Assembly: GCF_010384365.1 (NCBI RefSeq)
Contig: NZ_CP048397.1
Location: forward strand, 6,448,001 to 6,512,000
DNA: 64,000 bases
Direction: 5' to 3'
Source: Streptomyces sp. S4.7
Lineage (GTDB): Bacteria > Actinomycetota > Actinomycetes > Streptomycetales > Streptomycetaceae
Made by a program: the position numbers and the translations under genes. The notes beneath the pieces are model-generated. The model did no database searches and had not been told where the DNA came from. It saw only the letters and a list, made by a program, of their open reading frames with translations. This document shows positions 1 through 7,836 of the stretch, one piece after another (position 1 is the first letter of the stretch; each line of letters opens with the position of its first letter).

Positions 1-1
1 T

Positions 2-154
2 GACGTCGTCGGGATGGTAGTAGCAACGGCCGGCGTCGGTGTAGCGGCGCCATCGGTACTGGTGTGCGTATCGGTACACCGAGCCTTTGGAGACCCGCAG
101 TAGGCCGACGATGTCATCCGCTGTCAGGCCCGCTGTCGCGGGCTCCCGATTCAT
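2..154 (-). CDS. Partial helix-turn-helix DNA-binding protein (N-terminal 51 residues)
   Basis: The minus strand encodes 51 codons from an ATG at 154 to the window edge, so the gene is cut by the window. A purine-rich GAAGGA lies just upstream of the ATG as a ribosome binding site. The visible protein has the form of a single HTH of the excisionase/MerR-like kind: LTADDIVGLLRVSKGSVYRY is the helix-turn-helix, followed by an Arg/Tyr-rich wing and a YYHPDDV segment. In this class the HTH positions a small DNA-binding or recombination-accessory protein. Whether this one is a transcription factor or an integrase partner cannot be seen. It diverges from the prenyltransferase gene at 669. Confidence 0.6.
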   Translation of the reverse strand, partial: MNREPATAGLTADDIVGLLRVSKGSVYRYAHQYRWRRYTDAGRCYYHPDDV

Positions 155-478
155 ATTCCTTCGCCCGGGTATTGAGGTGTGCTCAAAATTCCCCCTTCGC
201 GCGTGGATCCACCCACAACCCCCCGGATGCGAAACGCTGGTGGACCCGCCTGAGGGAGAGGTTCACCGAGACGGGCGGCACCCGTCAAGGGTCCCGGCGA
301 GGGGGTGAACCGGCCCGTCCAACCCCCTTCTCCACAACCGGAACAAAAGCACGTTCGCATGGATCAAGGTCCCTCACTCTGCCGCTGTCGCCGGTTTCGC
401 GGCAACGACGAGTTCAACGAGCAGGACGGGTTCGGAGGGGGGCGCGGGTCCGGTGGGGCGACGGGGTCAATCGGAGGG

Positions 479-518
479 ACTTGGCGTGGACCGGTGAGCG
501 AGTTGGTTTCCGCTTGGT
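479..518 (+). promoter_or_regulatory. Direct-heptamer operator-like element (site 1)
   Basis: ACTTGGC at 479, AGTTGGT at 501 and GCTTGGT at 512 fall on an 11-bp grid (steps 22 and 11). The same 0-22-33 layout recurs at 13345 and 15242. Heptamers one helical turn apart are typical of OmpR-type winged-helix regulators, including SARPs. It lies about 150-190 bp upstream of the prenyltransferase start. Function is inferred. Confidence 0.4.
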
Positions 519-569
519 GTCGAGCCGGGCCCGAGCCGCCCCCGAGCCGACACCGACCCGCGCGTCGGC

Positions 570-587
570 GCCAAGCCGACACCAAGC
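570..587 (+). promoter_or_regulatory. Inverted partner heptamer pair (GCCAAGC-N4-ACCAAGC)
   Basis: GCCAAGC at 570-576 and ACCAAGC at 581-587 are the reverse complement of the CTTGG heptamers, again 11 bp apart. They read towards the prenyltransferase gene in the same sense as sites 13345-13384 and 15242-15281 read towards theirs. Confidence 0.35.
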
Positions 588-668
588 GGGGGACACGACG
601 ATCTCGCCATATGCCCGAGCCGGCCCTGGGGGCACAAGCCGGTGGTCCGCATTCCCTTGGAGGCTTGA

Positions 669-1574
669 ATGCCCGTAGCCACTCAATTGGAAGACCTGTA
701 CGCGGCGATCGAGGAAACGGCTCAGCTGGCGCGCGTGGCCTGCTCGCGAGAGAAGGTCTGGCCTGTCCTGGACGCATTCGGGGACGGGCTCGCGGACGCC
801 CACGTCGTATTCAGCCTGGCGACCGGCGAACGGTACGCGGAAGAGCTCGCGTTCGATTTCACCGTGCCCCCGGATGCGGGCGATCCGTATGCCGTCGCCG
901 TGTCGAACGGACTCGTCGAGAAGACGGACCATCCGGTCGGCACCCTGTTCCCGGAGATCCAGAGGCGCTGCCCCGTCGACAGCTTCGGTGTCGACTACGG
1001 AATCGTCGGCGGCTTCAAGAAGGCCTATGTGTCCTTCCCCCTCGGCGAACCGCAGCGACTGTCGACGCTCGCCGGTATCCCCTCCATGCCGCGAGGCCTG
1101 GCGGAGCACGCCGACTCCTTCGCCGCCTACGGCCTGGACGGCAAGGTGTCGGCCGTCGCGATCGACTACGCCCACAGAACGTGGAACGTGTACTTCAGCG
1201 GGCTCTCCGCCCAACAGCTCGAACCGGAGGCCGTCCTGTCGATGCTCCGCGCGAACGGACTGCCGGAGCCGAGCGGGCGGATGATGGATTTCATACGGAC
1301 CACTTTCGCCATGTACCCCACCTTCGGCTGGGACTCCTCGAAGGCCGAGCGGCTGTCGTTCTCCGCGAGAAGTACGGACCCGGCGGCGCTTCCCGCCCGG
1401 TACGAGCCGCTGATCGGTGAATTCGCGGCCAACGTGCCGTACACGTACACCGGCGAGCGCGTAGTCGTCTATGCCGGCGCCCTGTCGGCGGGCGAGGAGT
1501 GCTACAAGATCGCGGCCTACCACCAGAAGACGGCGCAACTGTCCGACCGGGTGCGCCCCCCGACCCCGAAGTGA
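669..1574 (+). CDS. ABBA-type aromatic (phenazine) prenyltransferase, copy 1
   Basis: The 301-residue protein has the length and sequence character of soluble ABBA/PT-barrel prenyltransferases (the CloQ/NphB/Fnq26 group, including the dihydrophenazine-carboxylate dimethylallyltransferases PpzP and EpzP). Recognisable stretches are KTDHPVGTLFPEIQRRCPVD, the Gly-Gly-Phe-Lys-Lys-Ala motif near residue 116, PSMPRGLAEHA and PTFGWDSSKAERLSF. These enzymes transfer DMAPP or GPP to an aromatic carbon without Mg2+-binding DDxxD motifs, and none is visible here. The start is ATG 669, with GGAGG 6-10 bases upstream. The phenazine genes downstream make a phenazine the obvious acceptor. Chain length and attachment position cannot be read from sequence. 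A diverged second copy lies at 12309-13226. Confidence 0.88.
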   Translation: MPVATQLEDLYAAIEETAQLARVACSREKVWPVLDAFGDGLADAHVVFSLATGERYAEELAFDFTVPPDAGDPYAVAVSNGLVEKTDHPVGTLFPEIQRRCPVDSFGVDYGIVGGFKKAYVSFPLGEPQRLSTLAGIPSMPRGLAEHADSFAAYGLDGKVSAVAIDYAHRTWNVYFSGLSAQQLEPEAVLSMLRANGLPEPSGRMMDFIRTTFAMYPTFGWDSSKAERLSFSARSTDPAALPARYEPLIGEFAANVPYTYTGERVVVYAGALSAGEECYKIAAYHQKTAQLSDRVRPPTPK

Positions 1575-1584
1575 CGCACGGCCG

Positions 1585-1647
1585 CACCTCGACAAGCACG
1601 CGACACACCTCGACCAGCAGGCGACACACCTCGACGAACAGGCACCA
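1585..1647 (+). repeat. Three tandem 21-bp units
   Basis: Three units beginning CACCTCGAC lie at 1585-1605, 1606-1626 and 1627-1647, with a decayed fourth unit to 1668. In the frame that leads into the small ORF at 1687 they would read as a seven-residue repeat (HLDxxAT). No start codon for that frame was found between the prenyltransferase stop and the repeats, so they are probably untranslated spacer or a relic. Confidence 0.7.
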
Positions 1648-1686
1648 CACCGAGACGGACCACATGAGCAGAAGGGGCAGAACAGC

Positions 1687-1764
1687 ATGACCGGAGTCCA
1701 TGAACTCGCGCGCCGCCGGGCGGAAGGCCCCGGGACCGGGGAAGCGGAGGAGGAGAAGCGATGA
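1687..1764 (+). CDS. Possible 25-residue leader peptide coupled to the monooxygenase
   Basis: ATG 1687 opens a 25-codon frame, MTGVHELARRRAEG followed by an acidic/basic tail, whose TGA (1762-1764) overlaps the monooxygenase ATG at 1761 as ATGA. AAGGGG about 12 bases upstream is a weak ribosome binding site. The overlap would allow translational coupling. The peptide resembles nothing known, and the frame could be accidental because its last codons supply the GGAGGAG site of the next gene. Confidence 0.3.
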   Translation: MTGVHELARRRAEGPGTGEAEEEKR

Positions 1765-2987
1765 CACCCGTGCTCATAGCAGGCGGCGGGATCGGCGGCC
1801 TCACGGCCGCGCTGAGCCTGCACACCGCCGGCATCGACGCGGTCGTGGTGGAGAGCGCCCGCAACATCGAGCCGCTCGGCGTCGGGATGAACCTCCTCAG
1901 CCACGGGGTCCGCGAGCTGACCGAGCTCGGCCTCGGTGACGACCTCGCCGCCCTCGGTGTGGCCACGGCCGAGCACGTCTACTGCGACAGCTCCGGCGAC
2001 CAGCTCTTCGCCGAGCCCCGCGGCATCGACCAGGGCTACCTCTGGCCGCAGTACTCCATCCACCGCGGCGAGTTGCACCTGCTGCTCCTCGACTGGGTCC
2101 GTGAACGGCTCGGCCCCGACGCCGTGCGCACCGGCACGCGGCTGCTGGACTTCACCGAGAGCCCCGGCGCCGTCCATGTCCGGGTGGAGGACCGCGGGAC
2201 CGGCGCCGTCGAGACGATCGACGCCACCGCGCTGATCGGAGCGGACGGGCTGCGCTCGGCCGTCCGCGCCCAACTCCACCCGGACGAGGGGCCGCCGGCC
2301 TGGTCGGGCCACCGGATGTGGCGTGGCGTCACGAAGGTGGACAGGCCGTTTTTGACCGGCACCTCCATGGCGATCGTCCGTGACGGCGACGCGTCGCTGG
2401 TGGCGTACCCGATCGGCCGGGACCGGATCAACTGGGTCTGTCTGGTACGCGTCGCCGAGCCGGGCCCCCTCCCCGATGGCGACACCGTGAACGCGGTCGA
2501 CGACCACCGCACGGCCAGGCTGAAGGATGTCCTGCCCCACTACGAGAGCTGGTCGATGGGGTGGCTCGACGTGCCCGACCTGCTGGAGCGGAGCGACCAC
2601 ATCCTGGAGTACCCCATGGTCGACCGCGACCCGCTCCCCGCCTGGGGGCGCGGCCGCGTGACGCTGCTCGGCGACGCCGCCCACCCGATGTATCCCGCCG
2701 GGGCCAACGGCGCGTCGCAGGCCATAGTCGACGCGCGCGTCCTCGCCCACGAACTGGCGCGGGCGGACGGCGACACCCCGGCGGGGCTCGCCGCGTACGA
2801 GGGCGCCCGCCTGGCGGCGACCGCGGCCGTCGTCGAGGCGGGCCGTGCGATGGAGCGCGCCGGCACGGCCATTCCGTGGAACCGCGGCAGCCTCGCCCGC
2901 ATGGCCGAGATGTACCGGCAGATGGCCGCCGACGAGATCGCCGCACTCAACGGCCGTCCCTCCCTGACACCGCCCGGCCGGCCGTAG
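1761..2987 (+). CDS. FAD-dependent aromatic monooxygenase, PhzS-like
   Basis: The 408-residue flavoprotein belongs to the group A (PHBH-type) monooxygenases. An N-terminal Rossmann signature VLIAGGGIGGLTAAL (residues 4-18) binds the ADP of FAD. GADGLRSAVR near residue 159 is the DG fingerprint. GRVTLLGDAAHPMYPAGANG (about 297-316) is the GD motif contacting FAD ribityl. In a phenazine cluster the closest functional analogue is PhzS, which converts (methyl)phenazine-1-carboxylate to a 1-hydroxyphenazine by oxidative decarboxylation. That assignment rests on family and context. A strong GGAGGAG precedes ATG 1761. It is a cytosolic NAD(P)H-dependent enzyme and probably acts on the core before or after prenylation. 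Confidence 0.8.
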   Translation: MTPVLIAGGGIGGLTAALSLHTAGIDAVVVESARNIEPLGVGMNLLSHGVRELTELGLGDDLAALGVATAEHVYCDSSGDQLFAEPRGIDQGYLWPQYSIHRGELHLLLLDWVRERLGPDAVRTGTRLLDFTESPGAVHVRVEDRGTGAVETIDATALIGADGLRSAVRAQLHPDEGPPAWSGHRMWRGVTKVDRPFLTGTSMAIVRDGDASLVAYPIGRDRINWVCLVRVAEPGPLPDGDTVNAVDDHRTARLKDVLPHYESWSMGWLDVPDLLERSDHILEYPMVDRDPLPAWGRGRVTLLGDAAHPMYPAGANGASQAIVDARVLAHELARADGDTPAGLAAYEGARLAATAAVVEAGRAMERAGTAIPWNRGSLARMAEMYRQMAADEIAALNGRPSLTPPGRP

Positions 2988-3163
2988 GGCCGCGCGACGC
3001 CCGCGGGGCACCGGGGGCGCGCCCGCGAACCATGTCCCCGCCGACCCGTCACGGAGCCGGCGAGATCTCCTCGGCCGGGGCCGGGGCCGGAGGCGGCGGC
3101 GTGCGCGTCGCCCCGGGAACGAACGACGTGTAACAGCGCAACGACGTATCGGAGGTACCACGG

Positions 3164-3814
3164 GTGAGCCAGATCAGCAGTGCGAGCCGGAGCGAATCCC
3201 TCACCGGGTCGCTGGACTTCGTCTTCAAGGAGTACGACGACGCGCCGGCGGACCCGATCCCGGTGCTGCGTGACTGGCTGGCGTACGCGCAGGAGCGCGA
3301 CGTCAGGGAGCCGAGGGCGATGGCCCTCGCCACCGCGAACGCCGCGGGCCGGGCATCGACCCGGATCGTCGTGCTCAACCGCGTGACGGACGACGGCTTC
3401 GTCTTCGAGACGCACGCCACCAGCCGGAAAGGGCGCGACATCGCGGAGACCGGATGGGTCTCCGGGGTGCTCTACTGGCGGGAGACCAGTCAGCAGATCA
3501 CCGTCAGCGGGCCCGTCCGGCAGCTGTCCGACACCGAGTCCGACGCGCTCTGGCACGCGCGTCCCCCGGCCGCCCACCCGATGACCACCCTGTCGCGCCA
3601 GAGCGAGCCGCTCGGGGACGCGGCGGCCATGCTGGCCGAGGCCGGACGGCTCCACGACGAGCCGGGACCGCTGCCGCGTCCCGAGCGCTACCGCGGTTAC
3701 CAAGTGGCCGCGGCCCGGATCGAGTTCTGGTACGCGCGGCACGACCGGCTGCACCAGCGGCTGAGTTACGAGCGAACCGCGGACGGCTGGTCGGCGACCC
3801 GGCTGCAGCCCTGA
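3164..3814 (+). CDS. phzG: PhzG, FMN-dependent dihydrophenazine oxidase
   Basis: The 216-residue protein is of the pyridoxamine-5'-phosphate oxidase fold. It has the PPOX signature region MALATANAAGRASTRIVVLN (about 47-66), the TSRKGRD segment that contacts FMN phosphate, and a C-terminal IEFWYARHDRLHQRLSY block typical of PNPOx/PhzG. PhzG oxidises the unstable hexahydro- and tetrahydrophenazine carboxylates produced after PhzB. GTG 3164 is preceded by GGAGGT. The 176-base gap from the monooxygenase may carry a promoter. It is separated from the following phzA/B-type gene by only 19 bases. Confidence 0.88.
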   Translation: MSQISSASRSESLTGSLDFVFKEYDDAPADPIPVLRDWLAYAQERDVREPRAMALATANAAGRASTRIVVLNRVTDDGFVFETHATSRKGRDIAETGWVSGVLYWRETSQQITVSGPVRQLSDTESDALWHARPPAAHPMTTLSRQSEPLGDAAAMLAEAGRLHDEPGPLPRPERYRGYQVAAARIEFWYARHDRLHQRLSYERTADGWSATRLQP

Positions 3815-3833
3815 GCCCTCACCAGGAGACGCC

Positions 3834-4340
3834 ATGACCTCGGCACGGTCCGTCCAACCCGGCACCGCCGCACCGGTGTTCACCGGCCAGCACGACTTAC
3901 GGGCCCGCAACCGGCGGGCGGTGGAGCGGTACATGGAGACCGGTGTGGAGGCCCGGTCGCGCAGACACACCCTCTATACGGAGGACGGCACCGCCTCTCT
4001 CTTCAACACCGACATCGGCCGGCCCATCGTCGTCAGGGGCAGGGAGAGGCTGGAGCGGCACGGCGTCCTCTCACTGGAGGTGCTGCCCGACTGGCGGTGG
4101 ATCGACGTGCGTATCTACGAGACGCAGGATCCGGCCGTCATCTGGGTCGAGTGCGACGGCGAGGGGACGATCCGCTTCCCCGGTTATCCCGAGGGGCGCT
4201 ATCGCAACCACTTCATCCACGGCTTCACGCTGAGTGACGGGATGATCGCCGCCAGCCGCGAGTACACCAATCCCATCGAGCACATGCGTGCCCTCAGCAT
4301 CGAGACACCGCACATCAAGCGTGACTGGATCCCGTCCTGA
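3834..4340 (+). CDS. phzB: PhzA/PhzB-family phenazine condensation protein, copy 1
   Basis: The 168-residue protein has the SnoaL/KSI-like fold family signature of PhzA/B. Characteristic stretches are YTEDGTASL, DWRWIDVRIYETQDP, VECDGEGTIRFPGYPEGRY and NHFIHGFTL, followed by a Ser-Arg-Glu-Tyr segment carrying the conserved glutamate. PhzB catalyses head-to-tail condensation of two aminooxo-cyclohexene carboxylates to the tricyclic skeleton. This copy has about 15 extra N-terminal residues compared with copy 2 (7837-8298). Pseudomonas carries a phzA/phzB pair side by side. Here the pair is split by the sigma factor and MmpL genes. CAGGAG precedes ATG 3834. Confidence 0.85.
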   Translation: MTSARSVQPGTAAPVFTGQHDLRARNRRAVERYMETGVEARSRRHTLYTEDGTASLFNTDIGRPIVVRGRERLERHGVLSLEVLPDWRWIDVRIYETQDPAVIWVECDGEGTIRFPGYPEGRYRNHFIHGFTLSDGMIAASREYTNPIEHMRALSIETPHIKRDWIPS

Positions 4341-4410
4341 CCTGCCCTTTGGCCCACCGGTCCGGTCGCGGCGGTCAAGCTTGTGACGTGGATCACATTT
4401 TTGGAATGGA

Positions 4411-4417
4411 TGTCACA
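4411..4417 (+). promoter_or_regulatory. TGTCACA, possible ECF41-type -35 element
   Basis: TGTCACA matches the -35 element reported for ECF41 sigma factor promoters and lies 55 bases before the ECF41 gene itself, which would fit autoregulation. No clean CGTC-type -10 is visible at the expected distance, so the call is tentative. Confidence 0.25.
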
Positions 4418-4471
4418 CTCCGGCCGCCCGGACAGCTCTCAGGTCCGAACGCAACCGCGACGGGAGGCTTC

Positions 4472-5452
4472 ATGACGCATCACCCCCCGCCAGGCTCACA
4501 GCCGGCCGTCTCCGACGACGGCCCCGGGCCGGCGGCTTCGGATCCGGTGGCGAACGCCGCGACACAGGTGTTCAACGAGCACCGCGAGCTGCTGTTCTCC
4601 CTCGTCTACAACATGCTCGGCGGCATCGCCGACACCGAGGACGTCCTGCAGGAGACCTGGCTGTCCTGGACGAACAGGAACCGGGCACCCGACGCGGAGC
4701 CGATCGACAGCCCGCGTGCCTACCTGGTGCGCATCGCGGTGAACCGGGCCCTCGCCCACCAGGCCGCGATCAGCCGCCGCCGTGAGACCTACACCGGCCC
4801 ATGGCTGCCCGAACCGCTGGTCAGCTCCCTGCCCGACACTCCCGTCGCGGACGACGCCGCCGATGTGGCGCTGCGCGCCGAGTCGGTGTCGATGGCGCTG
4901 ATGGTGATCCTGCAGACCCTCACCCCGCTGGAGCGCGGGGTGTTCGTCCTGCACGAGGTGTTCGGCTACGCCCACACCGAGATCGCGGAGATGCTCGGCC
5001 GCAACCCCGCCGCGGTCCGCCAGCTCGCCCACCGCGCCCGCGAGCACGTCCACGCCCGCCGCCCCCGCTACAAGCCCGCGCCGCATGTCCGGCAGCAGGT
5101 GACCGAACGCTTCCTGGCCGCCGCGCTCGGCGGCGACCTGGACGCACTCCTGGAGATCCTCGCGCCGGACGTGGTCATGTGGAGCGACGGCGGAGGCAAG
5201 GCCCAGGGTGCGGTCGGCCTCCGGCCGATCCGCGGCCGCGACTCCGTCGCCCGCCTGCTCGCCGTCGTCGCCCCCAGCTCCGGCAAGGCCCTCAGCATCG
5301 CCTTCCGCAGCGTCAACGGCGACCCGGCCGTCCTGCTGCTCGCCGGCGACGCCCCCTACGCCGTCGTCGTCGTGGATCTCACGCCGGAGGGCGACCAGGT
5401 GTGCGGCATCTACGCCATCGCCAATCCCGACAAACTCTCTTACGTCGACTGA
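4472..5452 (+). CDS. ECF41-family RNA polymerase sigma factor (SigJ-like)
   Basis: The 326-residue protein has sigma region 2 (NEHRELLFSLVYNMLGG to AYLVRIAVNRAL, about 32-93), region 4 (LTPLERGVFVLHEVFGYAHT, about 150-169) and a C-terminal SnoaL-like extension. The two ECF41 hallmarks are present: WLPEPL in the linker near residue 110 and DGGGK near residue 235. In this group the C-terminal domain replaces a separate anti-sigma factor and tunes activity. ATG 4472 follows GGGAGG; an upstream in-frame ATG at 4349 has no ribosome binding site. It is followed after 16 bases by the MmpL gene and sits inside the phenazine biosynthetic run. It may drive the exporter or the second half of the cluster. 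That is inference. Confidence 0.88.
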   Translation: MTHHPPPGSQPAVSDDGPGPAASDPVANAATQVFNEHRELLFSLVYNMLGGIADTEDVLQETWLSWTNRNRAPDAEPIDSPRAYLVRIAVNRALAHQAAISRRRETYTGPWLPEPLVSSLPDTPVADDAADVALRAESVSMALMVILQTLTPLERGVFVLHEVFGYAHTEIAEMLGRNPAAVRQLAHRAREHVHARRPRYKPAPHVRQQVTERFLAAALGGDLDALLEILAPDVVMWSDGGGKAQGAVGLRPIRGRDSVARLLAVVAPSSGKALSIAFRSVNGDPAVLLLAGDAPYAVVVVDLTPEGDQVCGIYAIANPDKLSYVD

Positions 5453-5468
5453 CAACCGAGGAACTCAC

Positions 5469-7583
5469 ATGTTGCGAAAACTGGCGTCCCTACCCAGTGG
5501 CAGGAGGGCGAAATGGGTTGTCCTCGCCCTCTGGGTCGTCTTGCTGATTCCCGCCGTCCTGCTGGCCGGGAAGCTCGGCGACGTGCAGGAGAACGACAAC
5601 TCGGCCTGGCTGCCGGGTGACGCGGAGTCGACCGCCGTCGTCGAGCGGGCCGAGAAGTTCCAGCCCACCGACACCGTGCTGGCGCTCGTCATCTACGACC
5701 GGCAGGACGGCGTCACCGCCGCCGACATGGCCAAGGCCCAGGCCGACGTCGAAGCCTTCCAGGGCGTCGAGAAGGTGGTCGGCGAGCCCCAGGGTCCCTT
5801 GAAGTCCGAGGACGGCAAGGCCATCCAGACCGTCGTCCAGGTCCAGAAGGACAAGAGCGGCTGGGACGGGATCAACAAGGTCGTCAAAGACATGACCGAC
5901 GTCGGCAAGGCGGACGCGGACGGGCTCGGGTTCCATGTCACCGGACCCGCCGGCTACGCCTCCGACTCGATCGACGCCTTCGGCGGCGGAGGTGGTCTGA
6001 CAGCGATCACCGCGGCGGTCGTGGTCGTGATCCTGCTGCTCACCTACCGCAGCCCGATCCTGCCCCTGCTCCCCCTGCTGACCGCCGGCGGCGCCCTGAT
6101 GACCTCGGAGGCGGTGATCTATCTACTGGCCAAGCACGCCGGACTCGTCGTCAACACGCAGACCAGCTTCATCCTGACCGTGCTGGTGTTCGGCGCCGCC
6201 ACCGACTACGCGCTGCTGCTCACCTCCCGGTACCGGGAGGAACTGCGCAGGCACGAGGACCGGCACGAGGCGATGGCGGTGGCCCTGCACCGCTCCGGTC
6301 CCGCGATCGTCGCCAGCGCCGCGACCGTCGCGGTCAGCCTGATGCTGCTGATGCTGGCCACTCTCAACTCCACCCAGGGGCTCGGACCGGCCAGCGCCGT
6401 CGGCATCCTTGTCGGACTGCTCGCCATGGTCACCCTGATGCCGGCGCTGCTGGTCATCTGCGACCGGTGGGTCTTCTGGCCGGTGAAGCCGGTGTACGGA
6501 TCCGCCGCGGCGACCAAGGAGGGCATCTGGACACGGGTCGGCAACGCCGTCTCCGGCCGGCCCCGCGTCGTGTGGATCGGCACCGCCCTCGCCCTCGGCG
6601 TCATGGCGATCGGGGCGTTCGGGCTCAAGTCCGACGGGCTCTCCAACAAGGACCAGTTCACGAACAAGCCGCAGATGGTGGTCGGCGAGGAGATCAAGAA
6701 CAAGCACTTCCCCGCCGGAGCGGGCGACCCCGTCTATGTCGTGGCCAAGGCGTCGTCGGCCGGGCAGGTGAGCACCGCCCTGGCCGCCGTCCCAGGGGTC
6801 GCCGGCGTCTCGGAGCCGGTGGTCAAGGGCGACGAGGCAATGATTCTCGGGGAGCTGGAGGACTCTCCCACCAGCACGAGCGCCATGAATACCGTCGAGC
6901 GGGCCAGAAGCGCGGTCCACGACGTCGACGGCGCGGACGCCCAGGTCGGCGGCAACACGGCGATCATGCTCGACACCCGGGAAGCGGCCGCCCACGACTC
7001 CAAGCTGATCATCCCGATCGTGCTGGTCGTGGTGTTCCTGATCCTCGCGCTGCTGCTGCGGGCGATCGTCGCACCGCTGCTGCTCATGGCGACGGTGGTG
7101 CTGTCGTTCGCGGCCGCCATCGGGGTGAGCAACCTGGTGTTCGAGCACGTGTTCAACTTCGCCGGGACGGACGCCAACTTCCCGCTGCTGACCTTCGTGT
7201 TCCTGGTCGCACTCGGCATCGACTACAACATCTTCCTGGTCACCCGGGTACGCGAGGTGGCACTGGAGCAGGGCACCCGGCGCGGCGCGCTGATCGGTCT
7301 GTCCACCACCGGGGGTGTGATCACCTCGGCGGGTCTGGTGCTGGCCGGCACCTTCGCGGCGATGGCCTCGCTGCCGCTGGTGTTCGCGGCCGAACTCGGT
7401 TTCGCGGTGGCGTTCGGCGTACTGCTGGACACCATGATCGTCCGCTCGGTGCTGGTCACCGCGCTGACGCTGGACGCGGACCGCTGGATGTGGTGGCCCA
7501 GCGCGCTGTTCAGGCGTCAGGACGTCCCCCCGCCGCTGGACGAGGACAAGCGCGACCTCGAACCCGCCGTCGGGGGCAGGTGA
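5469..7583 (+). CDS. MMPL-family RND-type membrane transporter
   Basis: The 704-residue inner-membrane protein has the MMPL layout: one N-terminal helix (VVLALWVVLLIPAVLLAGKL), a large extracytoplasmic domain, a five-helix block (about 175-370), a second porter domain and a second five-helix block (about 510-680). GAATDYALLLTSRYREEL near residue 240 and LGIDYNIFLVTRVREVALEQ near residue 583 are the paired proton-relay Asp-Tyr motifs in TM4 and TM10. Such proteins export lipids or secondary metabolites; here export or self-protection for the prenylated phenazine is likely. ATG 5469 follows GAGGA. An open frame extends upstream to 5208 but overlaps the sigma factor and has no start signal. Confidence 0.85.
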   Translation: MLRKLASLPSGRRAKWVVLALWVVLLIPAVLLAGKLGDVQENDNSAWLPGDAESTAVVERAEKFQPTDTVLALVIYDRQDGVTAADMAKAQADVEAFQGVEKVVGEPQGPLKSEDGKAIQTVVQVQKDKSGWDGINKVVKDMTDVGKADADGLGFHVTGPAGYASDSIDAFGGGGGLTAITAAVVVVILLLTYRSPILPLLPLLTAGGALMTSEAVIYLLAKHAGLVVNTQTSFILTVLVFGAATDYALLLTSRYREELRRHEDRHEAMAVALHRSGPAIVASAATVAVSLMLLMLATLNSTQGLGPASAVGILVGLLAMVTLMPALLVICDRWVFWPVKPVYGSAAATKEGIWTRVGNAVSGRPRVVWIGTALALGVMAIGAFGLKSDGLSNKDQFTNKPQMVVGEEIKNKHFPAGAGDPVYVVAKASSAGQVSTALAAVPGVAGVSEPVVKGDEAMILGELEDSPTSTSAMNTVERARSAVHDVDGADAQVGGNTAIMLDTREAAAHDSKLIIPIVLVVVFLILALLLRAIVAPLLLMATVVLSFAAAIGVSNLVFEHVFNFAGTDANFPLLTFVFLVALGIDYNIFLVTRVREVALEQGTRRGALIGLSTTGGVITSAGLVLAGTFAAMASLPLVFAAELGFAVAFGVLLDTMIVRSVLVTALTLDADRWMWWPSALFRRQDVPPPLDEDKRDLEPAVGGR

Positions 7584-7598
7584 CCGACCCGGCTTACT

Positions 7599-7647
7599 GA
7601 CGGTGGCCCCCACGCACGCGATCAGCCGTGCGTGGGGGGCCACCGTC
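7599..7647 (+). terminator. Hairpin terminator after the MmpL gene
   Basis: GACGGTGGCCCCC-ACGCACG pairs with CGTGCGT-GGGGGGCCACCGTC around an 8-base loop, with one bulge. The stem is about 20 bp and begins 16 bases after the MmpL stop codon. Confidence 0.75.
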
Positions 7648-7836
7648 CGTGTGTGGCCCGCCGGCCGTGGCGGACCGTACGGGTCCGGCTCCTCGCCAAG
7701 AGCTTCACAAGTCCACTGACACAGGGTGGAACGCAGCCGGGCCGGCCTCATGGGCCGGTCACCCGCACCGCTTTCCGACAAGCGGTTCGGCACGGCATCG
7801 GTCCCACCCCTCCAGCAGTGGAAAGTGAGGCGGCTC

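Larger units (their letters stand above)
155..668. other. Intergenic region between divergent genes, with regulator-like repeats
   Basis: This 514-base gap separates the leftward HTH gene from the rightward prenyltransferase gene. Open frames across it look like shadows with no ribosome binding site or recognisable domain. It holds direct repeats of a CTTGG core at 479-518, an oppositely oriented pair at 570-587, and a perfect 13-bp inverted repeat (510-522 with 577-589) that joins the two sets. GGAGG near 659-663 is the ribosome binding site of the prenyltransferase gene. Confidence 0.6.

Noticed and set aside
479..518. Reading the 11-bp-spaced heptamers as PhoP boxes.
   Set aside because: Spacing fits, but the core (CTTGG/CCAAG) does not resemble the GTTCACC PhoP unit.
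305..1420. A 371-codon plus-strand frame overlapping the first prenyltransferase.
   Set aside because: Out-of-frame Arg-rich translation; it lacks domains and covers a well-supported gene.
414..3161. A 915-codon open frame on the minus strand over the prenyltransferase and monooxygenase genes.
   Set aside because: High-GC antisense shadow with Arg/Gly-rich low-complexity translation; the plus strand holds clear family motifs and ribosome binding sites.
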